DNA of 64,000 bases from the NCBI GenBank assembly GCA_963703125.1, contig OY969790.1:1426001-1490000 (forward strand). Direction: 5' to 3'. Each line of letters starts with the position of its first letter. Positions within the stretch are counted from its first letter, which is position 1. The notes under the pieces are model-generated. The model made no database searches, was not told the DNA's origin, and saw only the letters and a program-made list of their open reading frames with translations. This document shows positions 7,335-15,673 of this stretch, piece by piece. This DNA comes from MFD04716-140 sp963703125 (GTDB lineage: Bacteria > Bacteroidota > Bacteroidia > Flavobacteriales > Flavobacteriaceae). The position numbers were made by a program, and so were the translations under genes.

Positions 7335-7351
7335 ATTATAAATAAACTTAT

Positions 7352-8104
7352 TTGAAGATTATAACTTGGAATTGCAATGGCGCATTCAGAAATAAGTTTG
7401 AAACCTTATTGGACTTCAAAGCCGATATTCATGTAATCCAAGAATGCGAAAATCCAGTTGAAACCAAACATGCAAAGTATAAAAAATGGGCCGCTAACCA
7501 TCTTTGGATTGGTGATACTAAAAATAAAGGAATTGGGATTTTTGCAAATAACGGTGTGGAAATTGAAAAACTTGATTGGTCGGATCTTTATGAAGACAAA
7601 AAAGTAAAACACTTTTTACCCTGCAATGTAAATCATGATTTTGATCTAATAGCGGTTTGGACCCACCTAAATAATTCCCCGACCAATGGGTACATCGGCC
7701 AATTGTGGAAATATCTTCAAATCCACAAATCAAAACTCCAAAAAAGTCTAATTATAGGAGATTTCAATAGCAATGTGTTTTGGGACAAAAAGCACCGATG
7801 GTGGAATCATTCTGACGTTGTTAGAGAGCTTAGAGAAATCGGAATCGAAAGCTTATATCATAAATATTGGCTAGAAGAACCGGGCAAAGAAACTCAGCCC
7901 ACACTTTTTCTTCAAAAAAACTTGAAAAAACCCTATCACATCGATTACGTCTTTGGAAGTAGTGGCTTTCAAAACGGGTTAAAAAAAATGGAGGTTGGAG
8001 ATGTAAATCAATGGCTCAGGATTAGTGACCATTTGCCTATAATTTGTGTATTTGATGAAGAGAAAATAATGCAGCCAACAAAACCTATAGCAAATAGGGC
8101 GTAA
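7352..8104 (+). CDS. Endonuclease/exonuclease/phosphatase (EEP) family protein
   Basis: The 250-aa protein has EEP-fold motifs: the N-terminal TWNCNGAFR with the family Asn, IQECE with the metal-binding Glu, WTHLNN, IIGDFNSN (GDFN motif) and ISDHLPI with the C-terminal catalytic SDH. The set is complete, so a metal-dependent phosphodiesterase acting on nucleic acid or a phosphoester is likely. It has no signal peptide. It starts at TTG 7352, since MKIITWNCNGAFR is the canonical start of this subfamily and no ATG precedes it. Its last codons overlap the next palindrome. Confidence 0.88.
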   Translation: MKIITWNCNGAFRNKFETLLDFKADIHVIQECENPVETKHAKYKKWAANHLWIGDTKNKGIGIFANNGVEIEKLDWSDLYEDKKVKHFLPCNVNHDFDLIAVWTHLNNSPTNGYIGQLWKYLQIHKSKLQKSLIIGDFNSNVFWDKKHRWWNHSDVVRELREIGIESLYHKYWLEEPGKETQPTLFLQKNLKKPYHIDYVFGSSGFQNGLKKMEVGDVNQWLRISDHLPIICVFDEEKIMQPTKPIANRA

Positions 8105-8258
8105 AGTGCTATATTTAAGACTTAGGCCATTTAATAACACCGCCAAATCTTTAGGATTTGGCAATTAAAAAATGAACATAATTACAAAACAAAAAGTTCT
8201 GGCTACGAGCAAAACGGAAAGGTAATCGCTTACCATCTGCCCTACTTGCCATAGCCGA
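8072..8258. repeat. attC-like palindrome overlapping the 3' end of the EEP gene
   Basis: CCTATAGCAAATAGGGC (8084-8100) pairs with GCCCTACTTGCCATAG (8239-8254), with GCCAAC at 8074-8079 on the outside. The left arm lies in the last 11 codons of the EEP gene. No GTTRG box is seen at the right edge, so the site may be degenerate. Confidence 0.45.
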
Positions 8259-8286
8259 GACGATGATAAACAAACAGAATCCGAAT

Positions 8287-8691
8287 ATGAACGGCATAGA
8301 AATAAATACGGACAAAAAACAACTTGATATAAACTTTACAAATGGATTTATTTCAAACTCATATTGGGCTAAAGGCAGGACAATAGAAACAATGCAAACT
8401 TGTATTGACAACTCATTGAACTTTGGTGTTTATCTTCAAGACAGACAAATTGGGTTTGCTCGTGTAGTGACTGACTTTGGACAATTTGCTTATATAATGG
8501 ACTTGTTTATTGGCGAAAAACATAGAGGTAAAGGATTTTCAAAAGAATTGATGAAGTATATAATGGAATTTGATAAACTGAAAAACGTTAAGGTATGGAG
8601 ACTTGCGACAAGTGACGCTCACGATTTATATAAAAAATTTGGTTTTAACTCATTGGCAAAACCTGAAAATTTAATGGAATTAATGATGTAA
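8287..8691 (+). CDS. GNAT family N-acetyltransferase
   Basis: The protein is 134 aa from ATG 8287. ATG 8263 would add MINKQNPN and is possible. GNAT motif D/A is clear: FGVYLQDRQIGFARVVTDFGQFAYIMDLFIGEKHRGKGFSKELMKYIM, in which HRGKGF is the acetyl-CoA pyrophosphate loop (Q/RxxGxG/A). LYKKFGF is motif B. This subfamily, with YWAKGR near the N-terminus, is common in bacteria with unknown acceptors. It is the last gene of the array. No clear palindrome follows it. Confidence 0.9.
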   Translation: MNGIEINTDKKQLDINFTNGFISNSYWAKGRTIETMQTCIDNSLNFGVYLQDRQIGFARVVTDFGQFAYIMDLFIGEKHRGKGFSKELMKYIMEFDKLKNVKVWRLATSDAHDLYKKFGFNSLAKPENLMELMM

Positions 8692-9587
8692 TCCAATCAA
8701 ACCCAAATCTTACCATAACTTACCTGCGCATGGATCCTGTGGAATTTTTGTAGTGTTCCGGCAGATAAGCGTCAGGCAAAAATTCCATAGGGCGCAACCT
8801 ATCTGGCAAATTTGGTACCCTGATTCCTTTTTACCCAGGGTATGCCACAGTGCAACGACATTGATATAGGCATGGGGCGTTTTTTCACGATCCATGCTTT
8901 TTTGGACGGTTCCGAGGAAGTCGAAAACCCCTTGATTTTACGAGCTCCGCAACAACTGGTGCCATTTTGCCGAATAGTCCGGCCAATGCACATAACTCAA
9001 AAGGAACTTGTTTGAACAAAATTAATCTTGTTTGTAAAAGGTCTTATAAAATGATTTCTCAGTAACTATAATTTGCCGCAAATTTTCAAGTGAACATTGG
9101 GGTTTTGGGGCGGTTTGCCGCAAAAAGCAGAACGGTGAAAAGTAGCTGTTGGAACTTCGCTTGCTGTTACGTACTGTCAATCAATTGTTTAGACGTAAAT
9201 TAAACACTGCAACACCGCGCGAGCGTGTTGCCCTCTTGCTATTCAATATTTTTCATTATCTAAGTTTTGGTGTTGATTACCATAAAAAATAGAATGCACC
9301 AAATTTAGTTTTTCTTCATGCCTGTCGACTGGAGAACCATAAAATCCGAAGAGTACCCGTATGGAAAGTTTTAGACTGATATTCGGAAGGTCACCATGAA
9401 TTTTATAAAACTTTAATTGTTCTGGGAAACTTTGTCTAGAGCGTCCCAAACCTGGTCTCTTTTGGAAGTTTCGATAATTGACCTAATATAGGACAATACT
9501 GAAGTTGATTGAAACTATAATGAGTCTGAATTATTGGATAGGGTATTTTTTTATTTCTATTTCTTTTTGTTATTGGAATTCCCCAAA
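8692..9587. other. Gene-free stretch between array and integrase
   Basis: I see no credible gene in this 0.9 kb. A minus-strand reading around 8799-8993 is protein-like for about 60 codons but broken, and I do not recognise it. A hairpin GCAACAC...GTGTTGC lies at 9209-9231, and TTTGCCGCAAA-like inverted words occur at 9072 and 9113. It is probably decayed mobile DNA. Confidence 0.5.
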
Positions 9588-10826
9588 TTAAACTTTTCCT
9601 TCCAATTTCTCCTTCAATATTTGCATATCTTCATAAACTTTTCTTTCGACCACCTTGGCGTATATCTGTGTAGTGGCCAACCGGGTATGCCCAAGCATCT
9701 TGGAAATGGTCTCTATGGGCACTCCATTGGTCAAGGTAACGGTTGTTGCAAAGGTATGCCTGGCCATGTGAAAGGTAAGGTTCTTTTGAATCCCAGCCAG
9801 AGGGGCTATTTCTTTTAAATACGAATTCATTTTTTGATTGGAAATCCTAGGAAACAAGGTATTGTTTGTTACCGATCTTTTATCAGTCATATAGTATTTT
9901 ATCAAATCCAATGCTCTATTTAGCAAAGGAATTTTGACAGGATTTCCGTTCTTTTGCCTTCTAGTAACAATCCAATAGGTATCCATCCCCAATGCCAAAC
10001 TCTCTTTGGTCAATGACATTAGGTCGGTAAAGCTAATTCCGGTATAGGAGCTAAATATGAACAAATCCCTTACCATAATTAATCGCTTTGAACTACTAGT
10101 CATTTGTTCTAATCCTTCGAGTTCTTTGGCCGTCAGATACCCCCTGTATGTTGGGATTAATTTTTGTTTGAATTTACGAAAGGGATCGTTGTGAATCCAT
10201 TCCATGTGGTAAGCTAGGGTAATCATCTTGCGCAATCGTTGAATATGTTTCATTACGGCATTGTTACCTATTTGCTTATGATAGTGTCTAGGCTTATGGC
10301 TTCGAAGAAAATTTTCAAAACTCAGGATAAATCTATAGTCCAGTTCCGCTAGTTCCAAATCTTCTCTCTTGTATTCTGTTTTTACAAAACAAAGGATATA
10401 TTTTTGACTGGTCAAGTACAATCTAGAAGTATTCCGGTGCAGTTTTTGGAACATTTTTGTATTGTGATACTCTATAATATCACGTAAAGTGTAAAGTCTC
10501 GCCTTATCATCCCCAAAGAATTTGGATTTTATGGCTTGTGGCGTGATGCGTTTATCATCCGCCCTTAGTTCATGGTAACATTGGAATAATTTGGCATGAA
10601 CTTCGTCAAGATATTGGTTGATATGCCTAACTTTTTCACCATTTCCTTTGATACGCTGCTTTTCGGCACTCCAAAGCCGTGTATCAATTCTACTTTTTAG
10701 GCTAATGTTCAGTTTTTTCTTGTCAACAGTTATCCTGGCGTAGAGCGGTGCTTGGTTGTTCTTAATTCTTTTGGCATATATCCAAAATAGGATAGAAAAT
10801 GTGGAAGAAGTGCGCATGACATACAT
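9588..10826 (-). CDS. Tyrosine recombinase/integrase
   Basis: The 412-aa protein has the layout of Bacteroidota integrases: an N-terminal arm-binding domain (about 10-105), a SAM-like core-binding domain (110-215) and a catalytic domain (225-412). Visible catalytic residues are HMARHTF (HxxR), LGH and the nucleophile tyrosine in TTQIYAKV. The first arginine, normally in TGLRxSE, is replaced in YTGISFTDL, as reported for IntDOT-type enzymes. The gene lies with its 5' end 225 bp from the 3' end of tRNA-Arg, the usual arrangement for an island integrase. It is the only recombinase seen in the island. Confidence 0.93.
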   Translation of the reverse strand: MYVMRTSSTFSILFWIYAKRIKNNQAPLYARITVDKKKLNISLKSRIDTRLWSAEKQRIKGNGEKVRHINQYLDEVHAKLFQCYHELRADDKRITPQAIKSKFFGDDKARLYTLRDIIEYHNTKMFQKLHRNTSRLYLTSQKYILCFVKTEYKREDLELAELDYRFILSFENFLRSHKPRHYHKQIGNNAVMKHIQRLRKMITLAYHMEWIHNDPFRKFKQKLIPTYRGYLTAKELEGLEQMTSSSKRLIMVRDLFIFSSYTGISFTDLMSLTKESLALGMDTYWIVTRRQKNGNPVKIPLLNRALDLIKYYMTDKRSVTNNTLFPRISNQKMNSYLKEIAPLAGIQKNLTFHMARHTFATTVTLTNGVPIETISKMLGHTRLATTQIYAKVVERKVYEDMQILKEKLEGKV

Positions 10827-10957
10827 CTTTAAGTTGAACTTAGTTAAGGACGAAAGTCAAATCACCTCTAAATACTTCATTTCGTTCTGGAAAATGAACA
10901 GCATCAAGTTACGAAAACATTTGCAAAAATGTTGACGATTTGTGAACTCTAATGAAT

Positions 10958-10983
10958 GATTTCAAATGATATCATTTGAAATC
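10958..10983. promoter_or_regulatory. 26-bp perfect palindrome between integrase and tRNA-Arg
   Basis: The half-site is GATTTCAAATGAT, repeated in perfect inverted form with no spacer. It lies 130 bp upstream of the integrase start and 69 bp from the tRNA 3' end. On the plus strand A7 follows, so it is not a terminator for the minus-strand tRNA. A binding site for the integrase, an excisionase or a regulator is likely. Confidence 0.6.
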
Positions 10984-11051
10984 AAAAAAACGTAAAACAC
11001 TGTAAATCAATTATATTTGAACTATTCTGAATTCCTTTCAGCATCAAAAAG

Positions 11052-11123
11052 TGGCCTCACCAGGAATCGAACCTGGATCTAAAGTTTAGGAAACTTCTAT
11101 TCTATCCGTTGAACTATGAGGCC
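11052..11123 (-). tRNA. tRNA-Arg (anticodon CCU)
   Basis: The minus-strand sequence starts GGCCTCATAGTTCAACGG. The anticodon loop is TTCCTAA (anticodon CCT in DNA) in a 5-bp stem. The T arm reads CCAGGTTCGATTCCTGG, and the acceptor stem closes with TGAGGCC plus discriminator A. CCA is not encoded. Its 3' end faces the integrase, so it is the probable attachment site of the island. Confidence 0.95.
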
Positions 11124-11298
11124 CATAAAACAAGAGGGCAAAAATAAAGTTTTTTTTAATTAAAGTACTTTACAGGCTCTTAATATTATACCGTATCTAG
11201 ATCAAAATCACCTATATTTCATATCTGTTATTGCCATCAGAAGAAATAACAATCTATTTTTGAGCCAATGTTTAATGAAAATCAATCTCAACAACTTA

Positions 11299-12283
11299 AT
11301 GAGACTTATACAATTTTTAAAAGCTGATGGCAGTAAAGCTGTTGCAACGGTATTGGATGACCAAGTTCAAGAAGTAGCCAATTTTGCTACTGTCTATGAA
11401 TTGGCAAATCATGCAATTGCATCAAATAAATCAATGGTGCAGGTGATCACGGATAATCTGTCGACAAAGTATATGGACTATCAAGAAATAATAGATTCAA
11501 ACCGTATTTTGAGCCCAGTTTGTCACCCTGACCCTGCACGATTTTGGGTCACAGGTACTGGTTTGACGCATGCCGGTTCAGCTGCAACCCGAGATGCCAT
11601 GCACAAGGCTTTGGAAAAAGAAGACCTTTCAGATTCTATGAAAATGTTCAAAATGGGTTTGGAGAACGGAAAGGCAACAAATACGAAAATTGGTGTTCAA
11701 CCGGAATGGTTTTATAAGGGAAATGGGAACTCTGTGGTAAAACCAGGTGGTTCACTTGATTTTCCCAGCTATGCGCTGGATGGCGGGGAAGAACCGGAAA
11801 TAGCTTGTCTCTATATTATCTCACCGAACGGGATTCCCTATCGGATCGGCTGTGCATTGGGGAACGAGTATAGTGACCATGTAATGGAACGCATCAACTA
11901 TCTTTATCTTTCGCATTCAAAATTGCGTCAGTGTTCCTTTCGGACCAGAGCTATTACTGGGGGAAATTCCTAAATCAATTACTGGAAAAGTATCGATAAA
12001 AAGAAGTCAAGATACCCTATGGGCCAAAGAATTTACGAGCGGTGAAGACCATATGATCCATAATCTTCACAATTTGGAACAACATCATTTTAAATACGAT
12101 TTATTCCGCAATCCGGGCGATTTACATTGTCACTTTTTGGGTACCTCCGTTTTCAGTTTTTCGGATAGCATTAAAATAGAAGATGGTGATGAGTTTAAAG
12201 TGGAATCAAATTTATTTGGAAAGCCCCTTATTAATTCGGTCAAAAAGAGCTCAAAAAAGATTATTGAGGTAAAAACGCTCTAA
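11299..12283 (+). pseudogene. AraD1/GguC family protein (FAH superfamily), frameshifted
   Basis: Frame 1 reads MRLIQFLKADGSKAVATV...LSPVCHPDPARFWVTGTGLTHAGSAATRDAMH...GGEEPEIACLYIISPNG and ends at 11973. The other frame carries on from 11940 as GPELLLGEIPKSITGKVSIKR...NPGDLHCHFLGTSVFSFSD. The whole matches full-length GguC/AraD1 proteins, fumarylacetoacetate-hydrolase-fold enzymes linked to pentonate/sugar-acid breakdown. The +1 shift is one extra T in TTCCTTTCGG near 11938-11940. Start ATG 11299 is chosen because the family begins MRLxQFL. It is convergent with the minus-strand catabolic operon. Confidence 0.8.
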
Positions 12284-12291
12284 ACCGGTTT

Positions 12292-13116
12292 CTATTTTAT
12301 TTCTTTTTCCTTATCCCTTACGAAATTCAGAAGCAAAGGAATGGCAGGGTAAACCATATTATGTCCGTAACCATCCATTTCCATTAGTTCTATGTCTGGA
12401 TGTTCCACAATTTTCATCATCCGATAGAAATAGGCATTTTCCTCGTAGCGTCCCAAAAGTTCCAATTCTCGATTGCCGGTTATCAGCAAAATAGGCGGGG
12501 CGTCTTTTCGCACATGAAAAAGAGGGGCATACTTGTCCACTATTGGTTGTGTGCCTTCAATTCCCATCTCTTTACGAATTGTAAAATGGGTAATTGTATG
12601 ACCACTAAAAGGAATTAACCCCGCAATATCATCGGCATCAATATCAAACCCTTTTAAATAGCTTTTATCAAGACCTACCATACTGGCCAAATAGCCCCCG
12701 GCGGAGTGACCCGTTATAAAAATCTTCTTTTTATTCCCTTTGTATTTATCAATATTATTGAATGCCCAGGCAACAGCAGCAGCGGCATCTTCAATATATA
12801 CCGGATTCAAAACTTTGGGGTGCATCCTGTAATTAACTGTCACCACAATCACCCCTTTTTCCAATAATCCCTCAGGAATATGTTTCTCTCCGGATTCCAA
12901 TCCACCTCCGTGAAACCATACCACTGTGGATACGTTCGTAGTGTCCTTTGGATAATATATATCTAATTTGCATCGCTCTTTGATATACGCATCTGAATTT
13001 CTTGTGGCCATGTCGTAATAAGGGATATCTTTCTCCAGGACATACCGTGTCTGGGAAACCAACAGAAAGGTTCCAACGAAAAAAAGAAATACGGTTGCAC
13101 TATATTTATTTGCCAT
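12292..13116 (-). CDS. Exported alpha/beta-hydrolase (HSL-like esterase)
   Basis: The 274-aa protein has an N-terminal hydrophobic signal (residues 5-21). The oxyanion-hole motif HGGG is at 69-72, and the nucleophile elbow GHSAGG carries S138. A GYGHN near the C-terminus carries the catalytic His. It probably cleaves a carboxylic ester or acyl group in the periplasm. Its start overlaps the end of the upstream ridA gene, so it is the last gene of the operon. The substrate is unknown. Confidence 0.88.
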   Translation of the reverse strand: MANKYSATVFLFFVGTFLLVSQTRYVLEKDIPYYDMATRNSDAYIKERCKLDIYYPKDTTNVSTVVWFHGGGLESGEKHIPEGLLEKGVIVVTVNYRMHPKVLNPVYIEDAAAAVAWAFNNIDKYKGNKKKIFITGHSAGGYLASMVGLDKSYLKGFDIDADDIAGLIPFSGHTITHFTIRKEMGIEGTQPIVDKYAPLFHVRKDAPPILLITGNRELELLGRYEENAYFYRMMKIVEHPDIELMEMDGYGHNMVYPAIPLLLNFVRDKEKEIK

Positions 13117-13703
13117 TATTCATAGACCTCAACAATCATTTCAATTTCCACTGCAATATTCCCAGGTAAAGAGCCCATACCCACTGCAGCTCTTGCATGC
13201 TTGCCCTTATCGCCAAAAACGGCAACCATTAAATCCGAATATCCATTAATGACTTTGGGATGATCGGGAAAATCTGGCACTGCATTTACCATTCCCAAAA
13301 CCTTTACACATCGTTTTACTTTATTCAGATTGCCCAATTCGGCCTTCAAAACAGCAAGCTGGTTTATTCCTGTCACCCGTGCGGCTTCATATCCCTCTTC
13401 AATCGTCAAGTCTGCACCAACTTTGCCCGTAATATCCTCACCATCCGCTTTTTTAGGCTCTTTTCCCGAAAGGAAAATCAGATTCCCTACACGAACCGCA
13501 TTCACATAGTTTGCCACAGGCGACGAAGGCGTATCGAGTTCAATTCCCAGTTGGGCCAGGTTTGCTTCAGGGTCATACCCCTCCTCAGCCTTTTCTAACG
13601 GCGGTAGTTCAACTTTGTTCTCTTGTGGCCTATCAATATTTGTGTTGCAACCAAACAATATTAACACTATCCCCGCTAAAAGAATATTTTTCATCTTAAC
13701 CAT
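13116..13703 (-). CDS. RidA family lipoprotein
   Basis: Of the 195 aa, the first 20 form a lipoprotein signal (LVLILFGC, lipobox Cys). A linker follows, then a RidA-like domain from about residue 45: LGIELDTPSSPVANYVNAVRVGNLIFLSGKEP...HARAAVGMGSLPGNIAVEIEMIVEVYE. The Arg of HARAAVG stands where the family has its carboxylate-binding Arg. This RidA subgroup often sits in catabolic operons. Exported RidA is unusual, because the known substrate imines arise in the cytoplasm. It lies 11 nt downstream of the PLP-enzyme gene, which supports joint action. Confidence 0.9.
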   Translation of the reverse strand: MVKMKNILLAGIVLILFGCNTNIDRPQENKVELPPLEKAEEGYDPEANLAQLGIELDTPSSPVANYVNAVRVGNLIFLSGKEPKKADGEDITGKVGADLTIEEGYEAARVTGINQLAVLKAELGNLNKVKRCVKVLGMVNAVPDFPDHPKVINGYSDLMVAVFGDKGKHARAAVGMGSLPGNIAVEIEMIVEVYE

Positions 13704-13714
13704 GTTTAATTAAA

Positions 13715-14932
13715 CTAGGATGCGTTTTTCAAGATTTCCTTAACCCTACTGGCAACAATACGCTCTTGACCGGGTTCCATCATCCATGTGGTTATCCCCA
13801 CTTCATCCTTACTACCAACTGTTTCGATGGATGGATGGCCGTCACGAAGTTGTTTCCGCATTTCATCCTTTGAAATTTTAACTACTTTTTCATCCCATTT
13901 AATTTTTAAGCTGGGGACGTGGTTTGCATGGGGTGGTACATGAATTTCGGTTTCTACCCCTGAAACCGACGCCGCACTATCACTGATTAATTTGATCTGG
14001 TTTTCCCAGAGTTCCCACTCCTTCTCATGATCACGTGCCAAATAAAGCTCAAGGGCCACCAACATTCCCAGAACTTCTTCTTTGTTCACTTTCATACCAC
14101 GGGCAATGGTAGTTCCCCTAGGTGGAGTGTGCAAACGAGCTGCCTCAATATATTTTCTTTTGCCTAATAGCAATCCAGCACTTTGTGGCCCTCTGATCCC
14201 CTTTCCTCCTGAAAAGGCTACCAAATCAAATCCCAACTTTGTAAATTTAAATAGGTTTTCAACAGGCGGCACATCGGCAGCACAGTCTATAAATGTTGGG
14301 ATGTTGTGCTTTTTGCCAAGTGCCACGAACTCTTCCCATTTGATTTCACCATTTTCGGTATTGGCATTCAAGAACCATAACATAGCCGTATTCTTATTGA
14401 CCGCCTTTTCCAGTTCCTTGGCCGTAGTAATTTCCACAATTTTAGCCCCCGTATTGATCAAGGCATGTGTATAGCCAATGGAGTGCCCTTTTTGAACAAT
14501 GACCTCATTTTTAAGTCCGGTTGCATCTGGTAGTTGAGCCACTTTTTTCTCGTCCATGCCACACATTATCCCTGCCAATCCTATAGTCATTGCCCCAAAA
14601 GCTCCCGAGGAAACCGTGGCATATTCACATTCCAACAATTGTGCTATACGTTCGCCAACCTTGTCATGAAGTTCATCTAAATTCACATATTCGGTAGCAC
14701 CATAACTAATAGCGTCCGTTACTTCCTTATGCATCAAAGAACCTGTCATTGAGGTATAGGTGCCCGCAGCATTGATAAATGTACGAAGGCCCAATTCCTT
14801 AAAAAAATCCCGTGCAGCTGGCTTTATGACCGTTTTTTCGATGATATTCGCCGACAATAAACCAGGACCTATCATACCCCCGATCAAGGGAAGGGCAGAC
14901 AATGTTTTTAACGCTTTTCTTCTGCTACTCAT
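13715..14932 (-). CDS. SelA/DgaE-like PLP-dependent enzyme with Tat signal
   Basis: The 405-aa fold-type I PLP protein resembles SelA and D-glucosaminate-6-phosphate ammonia-lyase (DgaE). FSGGKGIRGPQSAG contains the Schiff-base lysine K244, and FIDCAAD holds the PLP ring Asp. The N-terminus MSSRRKALKTLSALPLIGGM is a twin-arginine signal, consistent with export of a folded PLP-loaded enzyme. Family members carry out alpha,beta-elimination or ammonia-lyase reactions on amino sugars or amino acids. It sits between two exported RidA genes, whose products would hydrolyse the enamine/imine it releases. The substrate is not known. Confidence 0.88.
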   Translation of the reverse strand: MSSRRKALKTLSALPLIGGMIGPGLLSANIIEKTVIKPAARDFFKELGLRTFINAAGTYTSMTGSLMHKEVTDAISYGATEYVNLDELHDKVGERIAQLLECEYATVSSGAFGAMTIGLAGIMCGMDEKKVAQLPDATGLKNEVIVQKGHSIGYTHALINTGAKIVEITTAKELEKAVNKNTAMLWFLNANTENGEIKWEEFVALGKKHNIPTFIDCAADVPPVENLFKFTKLGFDLVAFSGGKGIRGPQSAGLLLGKRKYIEAARLHTPPRGTTIARGMKVNKEEVLGMLVALELYLARDHEKEWELWENQIKLISDSAASVSGVETEIHVPPHANHVPSLKIKWDEKVVKISKDEMRKQLRDGHPSIETVGSKDEVGITTWMMEPGQERIVASRVKEILKNAS

Positions 14933-14953
14933 AATTTTTGATTTATGGTTTTT

Positions 14954-15442
14954 TTAATCTACGGCTGCAATACAGTCCATTTCAACCAAGGAGTTTCCAG
15001 GAACTCCTCCATAGGTGGCAACCGTAGTTCGCACAGGCGGGTTTTTTCCAAAACGCCCTCTAAATACTTCATTCATACCCTTGTAATCCGCCAGATCAGC
15101 CAAATACACATTTACTTTTAAAACTTTCTCCATGGAAGAGCCATTTTTTTCAAGTTCTTTTTGCAACTCTTGTAGGACAATTTCGGTATGTGCTTTTATT
15201 TCATAAGGCTCAACGTGCGCACCTTTTCCCGCAATATAAAGGGTATTCCCATGTCTTACAGCTCCTGAAAATAAGGGTATGTCCTGATCCATTACGATAT
15301 CTCCCACAACTTCTTTTTTTGGGGCATCATCATTGTTCCCTGATTTTTTACCGATTGCGTGCACGGTTCCGATACCAAAAAGTGCCGTCAAGCCCATGCC
15401 TATCTTTTTGAAGGAAGCCCTTCTACTTGTTTTGTTTTCCAT
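14954..15442 (-). CDS. RidA family protein with Tat signal
   Basis: The 162-aa protein begins with a twin-arginine leader (SRRASFKKIGMGLTALFGIG, about residues 6-25). The RidA domain spans about 45-162, with IPLFSGAVRHGNTLYIAGKGA and NPPVRTTVATYGGVPGNSLVEMDCIAAVD. The Arg of PPVRTT is the conserved catalytic-site residue. It lies 21 nt upstream of the SelA-like gene in the same operon. Together with the downstream RidA lipoprotein, it makes two exported RidA proteins flanking one PLP enzyme. Confidence 0.92.
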   Translation of the reverse strand: MENKTSRRASFKKIGMGLTALFGIGTVHAIGKKSGNNDDAPKKEVVGDIVMDQDIPLFSGAVRHGNTLYIAGKGAHVEPYEIKAHTEIVLQELQKELEKNGSSMEKVLKVNVYLADLADYKGMNEVFRGRFGKNPPVRTTVATYGGVPGNSLVEMDCIAAVD

Positions 15443-15673
15443 AATACCTCTATTATTTAATTATTAATTTATACACTCTATTTCGCTTTGCCATTTCGTT
15501 TTTCAAAAGGTATTTCTCGGATTTTTTCTTCTTACAACAAAGGCCAAAAAGAAAATTTTCACCCGCCCACATTTCTGGCCTATTTCCGCTGATGACATTG
15601 TTCAAGTTTCAGTCAAGAACAAAATGGTAATATCCGGTAAAACTATTCAAATTTCATTTGCCCATTTACTTTA

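Noticed and set aside
558..8691. CRISPR array
   Set aside because: The repeats are long, variable and spaced by whole genes. There are no short regular direct repeats and no cas genes.
9534..9818. 94-codon plus-strand open frame
   Set aside because: It is largely antisense to the integrase 3' end and lacks a ribosome site.
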